NCBI GenBank assembly: GCA_029448655.1
Contig: JACCLO010000001.1
Span: 4,216,001-4,280,000 of the forward strand
Direction of reading: 5' to 3'
DNA length: 64,000 bases
Source: Wolfiporia cocos
Taxonomy: Eukaryota > Basidiomycota > Agaricomycetes > Polyporales > Phaeolaceae
The translations under genes and the position numbers were made by a program. The stretch's first letter is position 1, and each line of letters opens with the position of its first letter. This document shows positions 32,494 to 44,399 of the stretch, piece after piece. A model generated the notes under the pieces. The model was given only the letters and a program-made list of their open reading frames with translations. It was not told the origin of the DNA and did not search any database.

Positions 32494-35400
32494 ATGTCCA
32501 CCGACGCTGGTCCGCCTCCCATCGGGCAGCGAAAAGGGGTATGGGAGCCCCTACCGTTGATTGTATATGGCTATGCCGTCCACCCACTCTCGCCGAATCG
32601 GCGGGACACCAAGATGTCCAGTCGGACGCGCGGGTCCACCTTCACTAGCACCACCGACGCTTCGGGAGACGAGCATCTGGTACATCGAGATGTCGTGTCT
32701 CTGGAGGTGGGCGATAACGTCTATGCATTCGAGAAATATACCCCAAGGGATAAGGAGGTCGAAGGCATTTGGTATCGAGGGTGCGTACGTTGAATTACCA
32801 CCCGTTCATGCTCAGCTAACCAATGTATGCAGCTATGTTGACGGCACGTCGCGTCGTCCTCAGGTAAACTGGGCTCTCGTGTCGGACCCATCGTGTTCGA
32901 CCCAGGAAGCAGCCGCGAGGGCCGCAAATTCCCAACAAGTCTTCATTGGCATCTTCCCTGCCTCTCACATCTTCATTCGTGACGAACTCTCAGATGCCGA
33001 AGGCCGCCTCGCTGAACTGGCGAATACACTTGGCTCCGGTCTCAGCGGGGCTGAGATATACGCCGCTCATTGGAATAGGGAGAAGCTTACTGGGGGCATG
33101 GCGACGCCTCGCGAGGAGGACGGTCTCTCCATGCGAGACGGGTTCTCCGTAAGAGACGGGATTTCCATGAGAGATGGGCTTTCAATCAAAGACGGCTTTT
33201 CTCGCAAGTCGTTCAAGCTCACGCCACCGCCAGATCAAGCAAGCTCGACCCGCGCTCGCATTCCCGTATACCCACCAAGCGTCCGCTCAGCATCACCCAC
33301 TCCTACCGAGCTGCAAGCGAACAAACCACTACCTCCCCGACCCTCCATAAAATCGGCAGACGATACGGCGTCTGGCGCCGTACAGCCTATCGTCGACGAA
33401 ATCGCATCGGCGCTGCGCGAATGGCACGCACTGATGTTCCAATACCTCGCGCGACGCGACTACAGGCTCTTCCAGACCGTACGCGAGCACATCGAGGCGC
33501 TCCACCTGGGCAGGCGCCAGCTGCTTGCGCAGACGCTGAGCTCGGAGGAGACCATCATTCTGCGGCGTGACTGCGTCGCGAGGCTTGTGAGTGGGAACAT
33601 CGTGCAAGGTCTGGACGTCATCGTGCGGCACCCGATGGGCGGAGGTCTTGTCACGGTCGACGTCGAAGGCGAGATCGACTCGCGGAATTGGATGAGCGCG
33701 GTGCGCATGTATGCGATGCAGGTTTCGCTTGCGTACATGGACATCTCACCGCCCACGCATCCATATAAAACGTCGAGCATAGATTATTCGGTATCTGCAA
33801 TCTCGCAAACCCTCTCAGCCCACCCCGAGTTTGCGCGCGGCCGGATGCACCCCCGCATTATGGGCGCTCTCGGTTCTCCCGTTGCGCAGCAGCAGCCTGC
33901 GCGGGCGAAGTTCTACCACGTATTTTTTGACCTGAAGGCCTTTGTTGCTACTCCATGCGCGCCAGGGGAGACAGCAGAGTTGTTCTTATCTCTGTTCAAC
34001 AAGACCGAACAGCGCTTTATCTCGGAAGAGTTCTGTGCCATTCTCAACCACAACGGTGTCCTCGCGCGCGACCCTTCTGCCCGCATCCGCACGCTTTTCA
34101 CGGATCTGGTACATACGGACGTCCATGAACCACTGTACCTCGTTTGCCGCATCGTCCGGAATGGATCGATGAAAATGGGCAACACAATGGGTTCGATTCA
34201 GGAGGGCGGCAGACGAGCCTCTGATTCGTCCGTTAGAGACGGCGGACCTATGAACGGGCATGCGTCGAGTGACAGTCGTGGAGGTTCATTGGTCGATTCC
34301 TCCGCCCAGTTTAGGAGACCCTTTGGATGCGCTATTCTGGAGCTCACGCAGCTGAGTACGATGGTAGAAGAGAAGATTGAAGTCTCGTCTACGCGGGAGC
34401 ATGTGATGCCTATCTACGTGCCCAAGACGGAGGCATCCTTCTCTATGCTTCACCAATCTCTTGTCAACGGCAAGAGTTCAGAATATGAGAAGTCACCGAG
34501 GCAAGTTGTTGCCGCGGTCTTGACAGGTAACACGCTCATTGGTATCATAGAGCAGAGATGATGGCAGTTTCTATCAAGATCTTCTACGGAGATGCCGCAA
34601 CAGTCGTGCGAGAGAACACCTCCCTCCTGCAAGATATCCCATTGAGTCTACGCCTTGGATTTCCTGACGTTGTGTTCCCGGGCGACGTTCGCAATGAGCT
34701 CTATGTCAAGCTGTGGAGTGGCGACTTCTCTCCGTCGCAAACTTCCAGTGCTCGCCGCAGTATGACCAACTTCGCGCGAGGCTCAATCAGCAATGTCAGT
34801 GGCAATGTGCAGGTGACAATCGAAGTCCGTGACAAGGAGGGCCGCACGATTGAACGGCTGATTACTCAATGCAGCGGAGAACCCGAGATGACGTATTTCA
34901 ATTCGACCGTATTTCAGCGCACCAGCCAGCCGACGTTTGGGGAGCTTATCAAGCTGAAACTCCCTTTCGAAAACGTTGAGCAATGGCATCTATTCTTTAC
35001 GCTACGGTACCGAAGCTCGAGAGAGCGCGCATCGGGGCGCGCATCGGATCTGCCAGAAAGACCATTCGCTTTCGCGTTTCTGCCGCTCTTCCCGGATGGA
35101 CGGTCGTTTGTGACCGATGGCGCGCACAAGTTGGTCCTATGGCGAGCCGACCGATTGAACCAGCTCACCCCGGAAATGTATCTTTCTGCGACGCCATGGG
35201 TACCTGCGAATCAGAAGTCGGAGCAGGTCCTCGCTCCTGTCGACTTGCAAAGGATCGCACCTCCCATGAAGGACACTCTCATCATCCGCACTTCACTCTG
35301 TTCCACCAAGTTTACGCAGAACCTCGTGCTCCTGAAGCTGCTCAATTGGGATAAGCTCGAGAGCGACCGAGAACTCAAGGATGTCTTAATGAAATTCACG

Positions 35401-38400
35401 TTCGTCGGCGAGGTCGAAATCGTCAAGTTCCTACGCAGCATCTTCGATTCGCTCTTCGCAATCCTGGTGTCTACCGCCAACCACAGTGGAGAATTTGATC
35501 ACCTAGTCTTCGTCGCACTCGTGACTATCTTAGGCATTGTCCAGGACCGCCGATTCAGCAACTTCCAGCCTGTACTGGACGTATACATCGAACAGCATTT
35601 CAATTGTGCTGTTGCATCCTCGCATATTATCCAGTCAATGAATCGGTTGTTACAGAACCCAACCAACTCGGATACGGGCTCCGCGCTGCGTTCAGCACTG
35701 AAGGTCTGGCATTACATTGTCAAGTTCATTCTGCGAGCGCGCGAATTGCAGAAGGTGAAAGAAGTCGGGTTGAGTGGTGGAGCGACAGCCGTTCATCTTG
35801 AGACGACGTTCAAAAGAGAGCTACAGACTCACCTTTCTGAAGTCAATCGCATGATGTCAACGGCGACTCCCCCCTCTATCATTGGAACACAGACCATCGC
35901 CTTGCAGCATTTTACCTCTATTCTGCCCGAGATGAACAAGGTATTCAGCGCTAGCGAGCTCGTCACCATTGCGACTACGTTCGTCAATGCAATTCCATCC
36001 AACAAAGGCAAGATCGTAATCTGGAAGCTTATGATGTACCTGCAGATAGTCAAAGGCTTCTTATTCGACATACCACAGTCGCGAGCCATGCTTGTTGAGA
36101 GCGTGATCTATTGGCTGAAGCCGCATTTTGGTCGCTTTGATGATTATGCCCAGACACAATCAGGAGATTCTGACACCGCTCGCGACACAGCGCGTGTGGG
36201 CTGGCTGGAAAGCATCCGACTCTCCGTCACTGTGATAGCTGTTATGATGGACAAATGCCTGCAAAATTTAGTCAACCCAGGGACTGTTGGTGATCGGAAT
36301 TTGTTCCGACAGGAGCAGGAGAACATAGAGCTGATTCTCACCTTTCTTCCAAGGTGAGCAGTTGCTGATCTCGTTGACTCTATCATTGACCCCATTTATG
36401 TAGACTAATCGACTCCTACTTGGAGCTCCAAGAACCAGCTTCTCAAAGAGCTATTGAGCGCAGTCGCTCTTCGGCGCCCATCTCGACAACATATCCTGTC
36501 ACATTTCCAGACACATACCCCTTTTCCCTGGCGACTCAGCTCCCGAAGAATACACCGACTACCTCGGGCTCTTTTGATGTCAAAGCCGATTTTAGCCCAA
36601 CAACGGGGGAAATCGCAATAGTTATTCTGGTCTTGGCATTATCGGCCTCAAAGAAGCAATTGCTTGGCTACCTGGAAAATATCTGGGAAGTTGAGGGAAG
36701 CAAGAATTTTGCTGCCGTGCTCATGCGATTCTTCAAAGTTGCCTTATCCATTTTGAGGAATGATGCTTTTCCTTCAAACTGGCTGAATGTCAATATACTA
36801 GCTCACAAAGTGCTGATCAAGATGATGGACCCAATTGCATCGCTTCTTGAACGCGCATATTTGCCCAATGAGCAGTCACAAGAGGAGTTTGATGCGCCCC
36901 TTTGGCGGGAAGCATTCCATGTTCTCCTCAAGCTTCTCTCTTCCGAACATTTGATCATCGAGGAGTTCCTCCCACAGGTTCGTTTAACATGATACGTTGC
37001 ATTACTGCCAATTGATAATGCTGTAGAAACGTCGGGCGGTCTGGCGCCTTGGGGGTGACATCCGTGGCGAAGGTGCTGCCTTGTTGCTACGGCTTTGGGA
37101 GGCTCTGGGATGGTCTGAAGAAGATATGGTCAGCGGCGAGCTTGTCCGATCGTTCAGAGTGCGTGTGACATGGGCTCGTGAACGGTGGCATGATGCTCAC
37201 GTCCTTAATCAACAGAACTATCAAGCTGCTCTCACTCCTCTGGTTGGTCATGTCGTCAATCTCTGTCTCAGTCATCACGACCAGCTGCGCACCAATGCGG
37301 TCCATATACTCTACTGTATGATCATCTCGGAGTACAATTCTTCGGGTCACTTTGATCAGATCGAACACGAACTTGTCAGCAAACTTGACACATTGTTCAT
37401 GTCGGACAGTAAAGGCGATGACATCTCCCGAGCGTTCCTCATCAGCGATCTTCGACATCTGTTCGACTCAGCTGAGGTGGACGAGGAACTCCGTTCGCGT
37501 GTGTCGGTCTTCCTCACACAGGTCGATTCATTCCTCGAGTTACTTCTCAGTATCCGTGCGCTTCCAGAAGGAGAAGAGTTTGCTGATGATCGTGTGATCG
37601 CTACGGTTAGTTGCTCCTCATTGAGATTTATAAACGCTGATGAGTCCGTATAATAGCTTCGGCTCATGAATTTCATTCGGAGAATTGGGCGAGACGAGAT
37701 CTACATCAAATACGTACATCAGCTAGTCAATGTGAGCCAAGTCCGGGTGTTTCACATGACATACTGACCATCAATCGCGTGCAGATGCATCTTCAAGCCC
37801 AAAACTATGTTGAGGCCGCTCTCACCCTGAAGCTACATGCTGATTTGCACGAATGGGATCTGAACAAATTTGCTCCGCCAATGGAGGAGTTGGGTTTGCC
37901 ACAGCAGTCTCATTTCCACCGCAAGGAGACATTGTGTTTGCTGATTCTCGACTATCTGGGTATGCGTCCATTGCTATAGGAGTGGAGTTGGCTGATTGAG
38001 AACGCTCGCACAGGCAAGGGAAAAGCTTGGGAGAATGCGATCGAGATCTGCAAGGAATTGGCATTGCAGCATGCAGAAGTCACATTCAACTAGTGCGGGG
38101 GTTCCAAACAATTTCTATGTCTGAGACATTCTGACATCTAGATTGGCCAGCACTCGATTGTCAGAAATCCTGCAGCATGAAGCCTTATTGCTGAGCCGCA
38201 TCGTGACCGAGCAACGATACTATTCGGATTACTTCAGAGTGGCGTTCTACGGTGCATTCCCAGCCGCCATTCGCAGCAAGCAATTCATAGTACGTCGCTT
38301 CCTGGCGAGTCGCTTTCGCACGGATCTTATATTGTGAACAGTATCGTGGATATGAATGGGAGAAATTTGGTGCATTCTGCGAGCGGATGTTGAATAAACA

Positions 38401-39746
38401 TCCGGGCGTACAGCTACTGAAGACGATGGGAAAACCTCCCGTTGACATTCTCTTCGGCAAGGATCATTATATTCAATGTACGGCAGTGGTGCCTGAACCG
38501 GATCGCAATCTGCCCATATTCACCAATCCCGACGTGGCACCACAAATCCGTGCTTACTATGAGCATAGGTACGCCGGTGCATCTAGGCTGGATTGGTGCG
38601 ACTAACAATCTCGGCCACTCAGCGCTATCAGCCTATTCAGTTACTCCCGTTCAGTGACGAGGGTGGGTCCAGATGGCACGGAAGAAACCTGGATTGAGAA
38701 GACCTATTTAACCACAGAAGAGGCATTCCCCACAGTGTTACGACGTTCAGAAGTCGTTGCGGAGGAGATCATTGAGATCTCACCTGTTCAATCCGCCCTC
38801 CAAGATGTTGAAGAGAGAACGAGGGAACTTGCGGCTCTCAACCTCAGATACTCTGCATTATCGAAAACGTCGCAAGCTGTGCCTACGAATGCTCTTGCTA
38901 TGAGCCTCAACGCTGCGGTAGATGCTCCCGTAACTAGCGGCATAGGAGCTTACCGACAAGCATATTTCAACGAGGATTACCTGCTCAGATATCCTGATCG
39001 CGCCGAAGATATAGAAAAGTTACGGAATGCCATAGATGAACAGGTTCGTACTAACCCGTTGTTCAGTAAGATTCTGTCAATGACCCAATGCCACAAGGTC
39101 CGCATTATTGACAGCTGCTTACGCCTGCATGGCCAACTGTGTCCGCCGGAAATGTTGTCGTTCCACGGGACTCTTGAGAAGTTCTTCCGGAAGAACTTCC
39201 AGGAGGAAATCCAGCGGCTCGCAGTTGGAGACAGGCCTCGGTCGCAGGCACTGGATTCATATTCTTCTCCTAACCTTACCTCGCGATCACTGCCGCAGCT
39301 CCAGATGTCAGTGAATGATGAACCTTCCCCGATGGATGCCCTCTCTGATTCAGTTGATCTCTAGACGCCCGCAATTAGGCGTTATGCCGGTGCAGGTACT
39401 AAACTCGCCCAATTCCGCGTCGGCATCACCTTTGTCGTCGCGGTCGCAAGTGGATAATGGCCTACCCGGCGCCGAGTTGCCTCCGGCGAAGCTCACGCCA
39501 TTACAGCGGCATTTGGCTCACCTTGCCCGGCATGGATTCAACGGCGTTTCGTCCGGTCCCGGAGATGTAGGCAGCGACGACATGTCGGAAGATTCCCCAC
39601 GCGACTCATACCTGCAGCATGGTGTCCCTATCACGACAATGTCTGGTGCGGCCTCCATAACAACATCGACAATGGGGAGTATTGGTTCGATCAGGGGACG
39701 CTTATCGAAGTTTTCTAGTCTTAATTTCTCTCGTAGGGACATGTGA
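32494..39746 (+). CDS. DOCK-family guanine nucleotide exchange factor (SH3, DHR-1/C2, DHR-2)
   Basis: Twelve exons (32494-32780, 32833-34526, 34568-36353, 36404-36977, 37027-37605, 37657-37731, 37785-37959, 38014-38092, 38151-38289, 38342-38568, 38623-39310, 39354-39746) give 2231 residues. An SH3 domain lies near residues 65-145 (DVVSLEVGDNVYAFEKY, GIWYRGYVDG, GIFPASHIF). The DHR-1/C2 part includes FYHVFFDLKAFVA and VRNELYVKLWSGDFS. DHR-2, from about residue 1690, has LKLHADLHEWDL, FGAFCERMLNKHP, VDILFGKDHYIQCT and PLFSKILSMTQCHKVRI. DHR-2 catalyses GDP release from Rac/Cdc42-type GTPases; DHR-1 binds phosphoinositides. Yeast Dck1 is a relative. A five-copy hexapeptide repeat lies early in the protein. 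The last intron is only 43 nt; retaining it ends the protein at 39364. Confidence 0.92.
33119..33208 (+). repeat. Five tandem 18-nt units encoding a DG[LFI]S hexapeptide in the DOCK protein
   Basis: Five in-frame units read DGLSMR, DGFSVR, DGISMR, DGLSIK and DGFSRK. Codons vary between units, so the repeat is old and kept at the protein level. It lies between the SH3 domain and the helical region. Confidence 0.85.
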
Positions 39747-40206
39747 GAGTGCTTTTATCTGCTATCTAGTTCCAATAATCTCGGGCTATCATATCTCAGG
39801 ATCTCATTTACTCTATCAATCTTTCTCGATCTGCTTCGATGGACCGTCGTTGTACAAGATATCCTTTGTATCAGCTGTATATTGTACTCAGTTATAATGC
39901 AATCCCACAGGCCCACCCTATTTCTGAAGCTCTGAAACTGAAGATGTTATTCGAGGAATTCGCGTGTGACGGCGAAGGCCTGATAGCTTCGTTATTTTAG
40001 TTCACTCTACGCGACAGAATATCCGAAGACTACGTAAGACAAGTAGCGAAGTATGGTACGCGATATACGATAATAATGATAGCAGATCGTGGACACAATG
40101 TGCAGACTTAGGATGATCATGTACTTGTACGAATACACACACAGGTTGATAGCTAAGTTAGCAAGCGGAAAACAAGAAAACCCCTTCTGCTTTACGCGTA
40201 GCAGTC
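39747..40206. other. Intergenic between convergent DOCK and MedA-like genes
   Basis: AT-rich 3' flanks only; no feature recognised. Confidence 0.45.
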
Positions 40207-41953
40207 CTAGAACGTGCCTGACAGCTTATGTTCGCGTAGGGTCTGAAATTCCATTGAGTCGAAGGCTGCGCTGTCCCCCAGCATAAGTGCATCTGGAGAG
40301 AAAGCTACGTCTGGCATGTAGCTGGCGTCATTGTGGTTGAAGGGTGCGTCCGGCGTCCGAGGAAATGAGCCGGTGGCAGCATCAACAAGCATCGACTCAG
40401 GGAAGATTTGCGGAACGATGGAGTCGGGGATAGCGTCTGGTGTTGAAGCGTACATGCTTGAGCGAGGAGAGTTGTCATTCGGACTATGCGAACGGGACAG
40501 GGCTGGTAATAGGTCTGGTAGCAGTAATGCAGAGGGACTATGCGCTGTCTCTTCTGAGTATATCGGCAGAGTCTGGAGAACGCATCAGTTCATGTCGGTC
40601 GATACTGAAGTGTGCCAAGGCAACTCACGTAACGGGAGATTATCTTGTCTAGTGCTTGGGGGAGGATGGTCCAATCGAACACCTTGAGGTCCTTTTCGAT
40701 GTTGCGGGGCTTTGGTGGCGGAAAGTTCATGATGCGAAGGAAGAACGCGCTAGAGTCTGGCCGGTTTTTTGAGACCGTTTTAGGACGGAAGCCCTCGAGG
40801 TTTCGGCGGATGCGGTTCTTCTCCTCGATGTCGAACTCCTGCCCGACAAGGCGTTCAAGCAGGAAGATGATATCGACGGACGTCACACAGCAGCTATCGG
40901 TGTCTGGACGGTAGATGCACGACACGACCGTGTCGCCCTCTACATAATCTGCCTGTGAGACCGCTGCGCACGACACACGAAGCGCCGTCCCTACGCGTAC
41001 ACGCGTGAACCGGACCAACCGCCGGCCTGCGCTCATCTCCTCCTCGTCCCATCCACGAGCCAAGTCCTCTGGTGACGTTTCGAGCTCGAGCGTCGCGCAT
41101 GGGAACTCGGACTCGTCTTCTCCATTGCGACGCGTGCGCATCAGCATCTGCTTCCTGGGTGGCCGCGGCTTAGTAGGCCGCGTTGCGGCAATGCGGGAGC
41201 CATAAGCATGAGGGAACGCTGACGGAGGCAGAGACGCCGAGTGGGGGTGTTGCCGCAACATGGGCACGGCTGTGTATTCAAGCATGTCATCAACGGATGG
41301 CCCGTTCGCAAACGTCTTCACAGAGCAACTGTTGGGGGCTGGAAACGTACATCAGCGATCTCCGCTTTAAGAGAAGCGAAGGTACTAACCAATATGGATG
41401 TATGTGAAATTGCCAAACGTAACGCTGTCAAGGACTTCGTTGCTGCTGTTCAAAGCCTGTGCTGACAGCGACACCGTCGAGGTCTCCGGAGCGTATCCGC
41501 CCACGGGAACGGCAGCCTGGAGCTCATAGCCTCCGTTGGCCAACTTTCGGACAGCTGTTGATAGGGCTGTCCTGCCGAGCACAAGACGCATGTATATCAT
41601 TTCCGTTGTTCGGAGGCTGAGGGTGAGGGTGACCGTGATGACTGTTCCAGGCGTGCCCTGGAAAGGGTGATACCCAAATACCCGTAGCGACTCTCGCGCA
41701 GACAGGACGAAGGTCGGGGGTGCATCGCGCGTGAGCCCATACCGTACCGCTGTGTACGGGCGCCAATCTGAGTGTCAGCCACCTGTCGCATGCGGGCAGT
41801 GAGAGCCTTACGCGCATGGGGTGGTGAGCACGTCATGCTGTTCATACCGCCTGCAACGTCATGGTAGTACGTGTTGGAGAAGGGAACGGTATAGTCCTGG
41901 CTAATGGGACCGTCGAGGGTCGGATGGTGTGAAATACATGCCATTGCCACCAT
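40207..41953 (-). CDS. MedA-like developmental regulator
   Basis: Four exons (41953-41812, 41767-41390, 41338-40629, 40572-40207) give 531 residues. The first half has two beta-rich segments (VFGYHPFQGTPGTVITVTL and SLSAQALNSSNEVLDSVTFG) like the N-terminal part of Aspergillus MedA. The second half carries the diagnostic block: SVDIIFLLERLVGQEFDIEE, KNRIRRNLEGFRPKTVSK, FFLRIMNFPPPKPRNIEKD and VFDWTILPQALDKIISRY. MedA and its relatives (Fusarium Ren1, Magnaporthe Acr1) control conidiation, adhesion and virulence as nuclear regulators. The role in this fungus is unknown. The C-terminal 120 residues are Ser/Pro-rich. The start ATG (MVAMACISHHP) is the first in frame after an open leader, so the true start could be slightly upstream. 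Confidence 0.85.
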
Positions 41954-44399
41954 TTGATTGTTCTGTGCAGGAGTCTGAGCGACCACAATACTTGGTATGA
42001 GTGACTACGTGAACGCTCACCGCGATAGGCTACGACAAGCAGGTTCAGAGGACGAGTGGCAGCAAGCGCGAATTAGACGCGATTAGAGGATTGATAACGA
42101 GGCTGACGATGGAGGCGGCTAACGAGTGATCCGAACGACAGTCGTAATACAAACGTTGCAGGCAAAGTCAGGGGGAAATTGGAAGGCGGAAAGGACGGTG
42201 CGGAAATGGGTATCACAATTTAAGTCGCGTAGCGCACGGTCGTCGGGGTGGGGGGCTCCCTACTAAAGGACCAGCAAAGCCGCTAGAAGATCACGGGGAT
42301 TCCCGCGCTGCACGATCTCGATAAGCCTTCACCGTTTGAGATTTTAGAGCAACCGAGCCCATTCTTGATCTGGTATTGCACAGGGGCCTGGTTCGGGGGG
42401 AACGCTAATCCCCGGCGAATGCCTAGACGGACCCTGCACGAGGAACAGCAGGTTACAGCACGCCCGCAGGCCGAGCGGCAGCGTATCGCCGCCAACAGCT
42501 GCGTTGCCGTGAGCACGATGGGGGCGCAACACTACGCAACAACGAAGCTAGCCAGCGCTAGCCTCGCGCGTGATGGCGCCGCAAGAAGATGAGATCGGAA
42601 TCAGTGCGGCGCGTGGCCAAGAAGCCCTGCGCAGATCAGAGTGTTGGCTGATGATTACTTTGCCTTCGAATTGTCTTTGTCTGCCATATAAGCGCACAGC
42701 CACCCAGCTCGTCCGCGCTGCTCGCATAAGCCCCGACCTTTCATGCAGGCGCACTCGCTGGGTGGAACTGGCTGGCGTCATAGCACGCGCCTGTGGCCGC
42801 TCCGTGCTGCTGCACCGCGAAGCGCGGTAAGCGGTGACAGGCAACGATCGTCAAGTCCCGGCGGCGGCGGGCAAGCTAAATGTTAGAACCGTGGGGTCCG
42901 AGGCCCAATCACTCCGCATCATGATGCGCCTTGGCGCCTCCTTGCTGGCCACGAGGAGATCGGGGCGGCGTCGAGGATCCGTGGCGGATCTATTCTGGCC
43001 CTCCTGCGTCGGGCTGCTCTCGCCTGCTGCGCTCGGCCCCCGAGATACTGCCCCATCTGACGCGTTTCAGAGCGCGCCGCGTTCCAGTGCAGTCTGATCC
43101 AGGAACAGAAGGCGCGGTCGTCGACGAGACAATCATGTTCACCGTCGGTGGGGCGCACAGCGTGCGGCGACGTCAGCTCTGCCTATCGTCCCGCATCGCT
43201 GCCCGATGTCCGCCGGGAAGAAGGCGGCCCGCTTAGGGCTGTCCGGCGCATCGGAGTGCGCGGCCTTTGAAACGTATTTCAGGGGAATCGCTATATGGGT
43301 GCGGCGGGCCAATAGGATAGTGCCGGCACGCGGCATGCTATGATTTGTAATTAGAAAGAAGGGGCCAGTGGCTATTCAGTACCTCAGTCATCGTCTTCAT
43401 CATCGATGGCGGCGCATCTGGGCGCATCGAATAGGAGTAAGCGAACGCGACTCGCAGCACGACGGCTTCATGGCGTATTGTTGCTACGCATGCGCATGCC
43501 GAGCCATCGGTCCTGTGCCGTCGAAGAGGTTCCCAGCGAGCGTTATGTCGTAAAAGCCAGGCGCATGTCCGGGCATCGCGGGAAGTCCGGCATAGTGCTT
43601 GTGCGCGAGGGCTATTGAACACGCTTCTGCCATTCCGAGGGTGTGCCGCGTAAGCGAGTAAACTGCCCATCGTCAACGTCGACTATCTGTCTAACGAAAT
43701 CAAGAGATCCAGTATCGCCGGGGTTGGCAAGGGAACAGTGCAGGAGGAGAAATGCTCTCGGGACTCGGGAGGACGGCTTGATCTTGCTGTGGCAATGTCG
43801 AGGTAAAGAAGTTCCGTCTGTAGCAAGCAAGAGTAGTACGTCTTTAGAGATGAGCCTTGATATACGACAGGAGAGGTGTAGACTTTGTATTGTGAAGCCG
43901 TATGAGATGAAAGAGTATTTTGTGTGAATGCCAGAGTGACCTGAATGTGACGGCGGTGCGAGTTCTGTGAAATTGCAGACCAGCACGTGCAGAATGGTTT
44001 CACAATGCATTGCGGGGTGAAGTTGGGAATGCTATCTGCACGTCCTGCACTCGCGAGCCTTGCTTAGACATACCTCTCTCTGTGCACTGAAAGGCTATCT
44101 GTGTTGTCAACCTCGAGAACCAACCTCGAGAAGTTTGCGCACTGCAGTATGGCGCATGTTCACAGCATTACAACTCGTGGCCGTCGAAAACGGCGTTTTT
44201 CGCCCAAGGAGGAGTGGTCGAGTTAGGTAATCCCCCGATGTGATCGACGGCGCCCATCAAGAAAGCCGTTGCACTAGTCCAAATCGGCGAATCGAGATAC
44301 CGGCTCGACTGCGGGATGATTACGTCAGCTGGCATTATCGACGCGTCGGTCACACGCGGTCACACTGCACGCGTCTGCGCCGTGCGTGACTTAGAATTG
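41954..44399. other. Long divergent intergenic region between MedA-like and Med27-like genes
   Basis: This 2.4-kb region has many overlapping frames in its GC-rich centre (42300-43350), but none has consistent splicing or a family motif. A 13-bp near-perfect tandem duplication (CAACCTCGAGAAC, then the same with a final G) lies at 44108-44133. Long upstream regions are common for developmental regulators. Confidence 0.45.
44168..44353 (-). CDS. Possible small open reading frame, 61 residues, unidentified
   Basis: A single-exon frame with ATG (MTDASIMPADVIIPQSSRYL start) and a hydrophobic middle (TATAFLMGAVDHIGGLP-like composition). It begins 47 nt from the Med27-like start on the other strand. 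Amino acid composition looks protein-like, but I know no family, and no further exon could be linked. It may be chance. Confidence 0.2.
   Translation of the reverse strand: MTDASIMPADVIIPQSSRYLDSPIWTSATAFLMGAVDHIGGLPNSTTPPWAKNAVFDGHEL

Noticed and set aside
32103..32495. A 131-codon minus-strand frame starting with MSSIDWNAEPEADRL next to the DOCK start
   Set aside because: It begins within one base of the DOCK ATG on the other strand, lies in that gene's leader, loses protein-like composition in its second half, and matches no family I know.
42283..43336. Many overlapping frames on both strands in the GC-rich gap upstream of the MedA-like gene
   Set aside because: High GC lowers stop frequency; no frame shows a family motif or consistent splicing.
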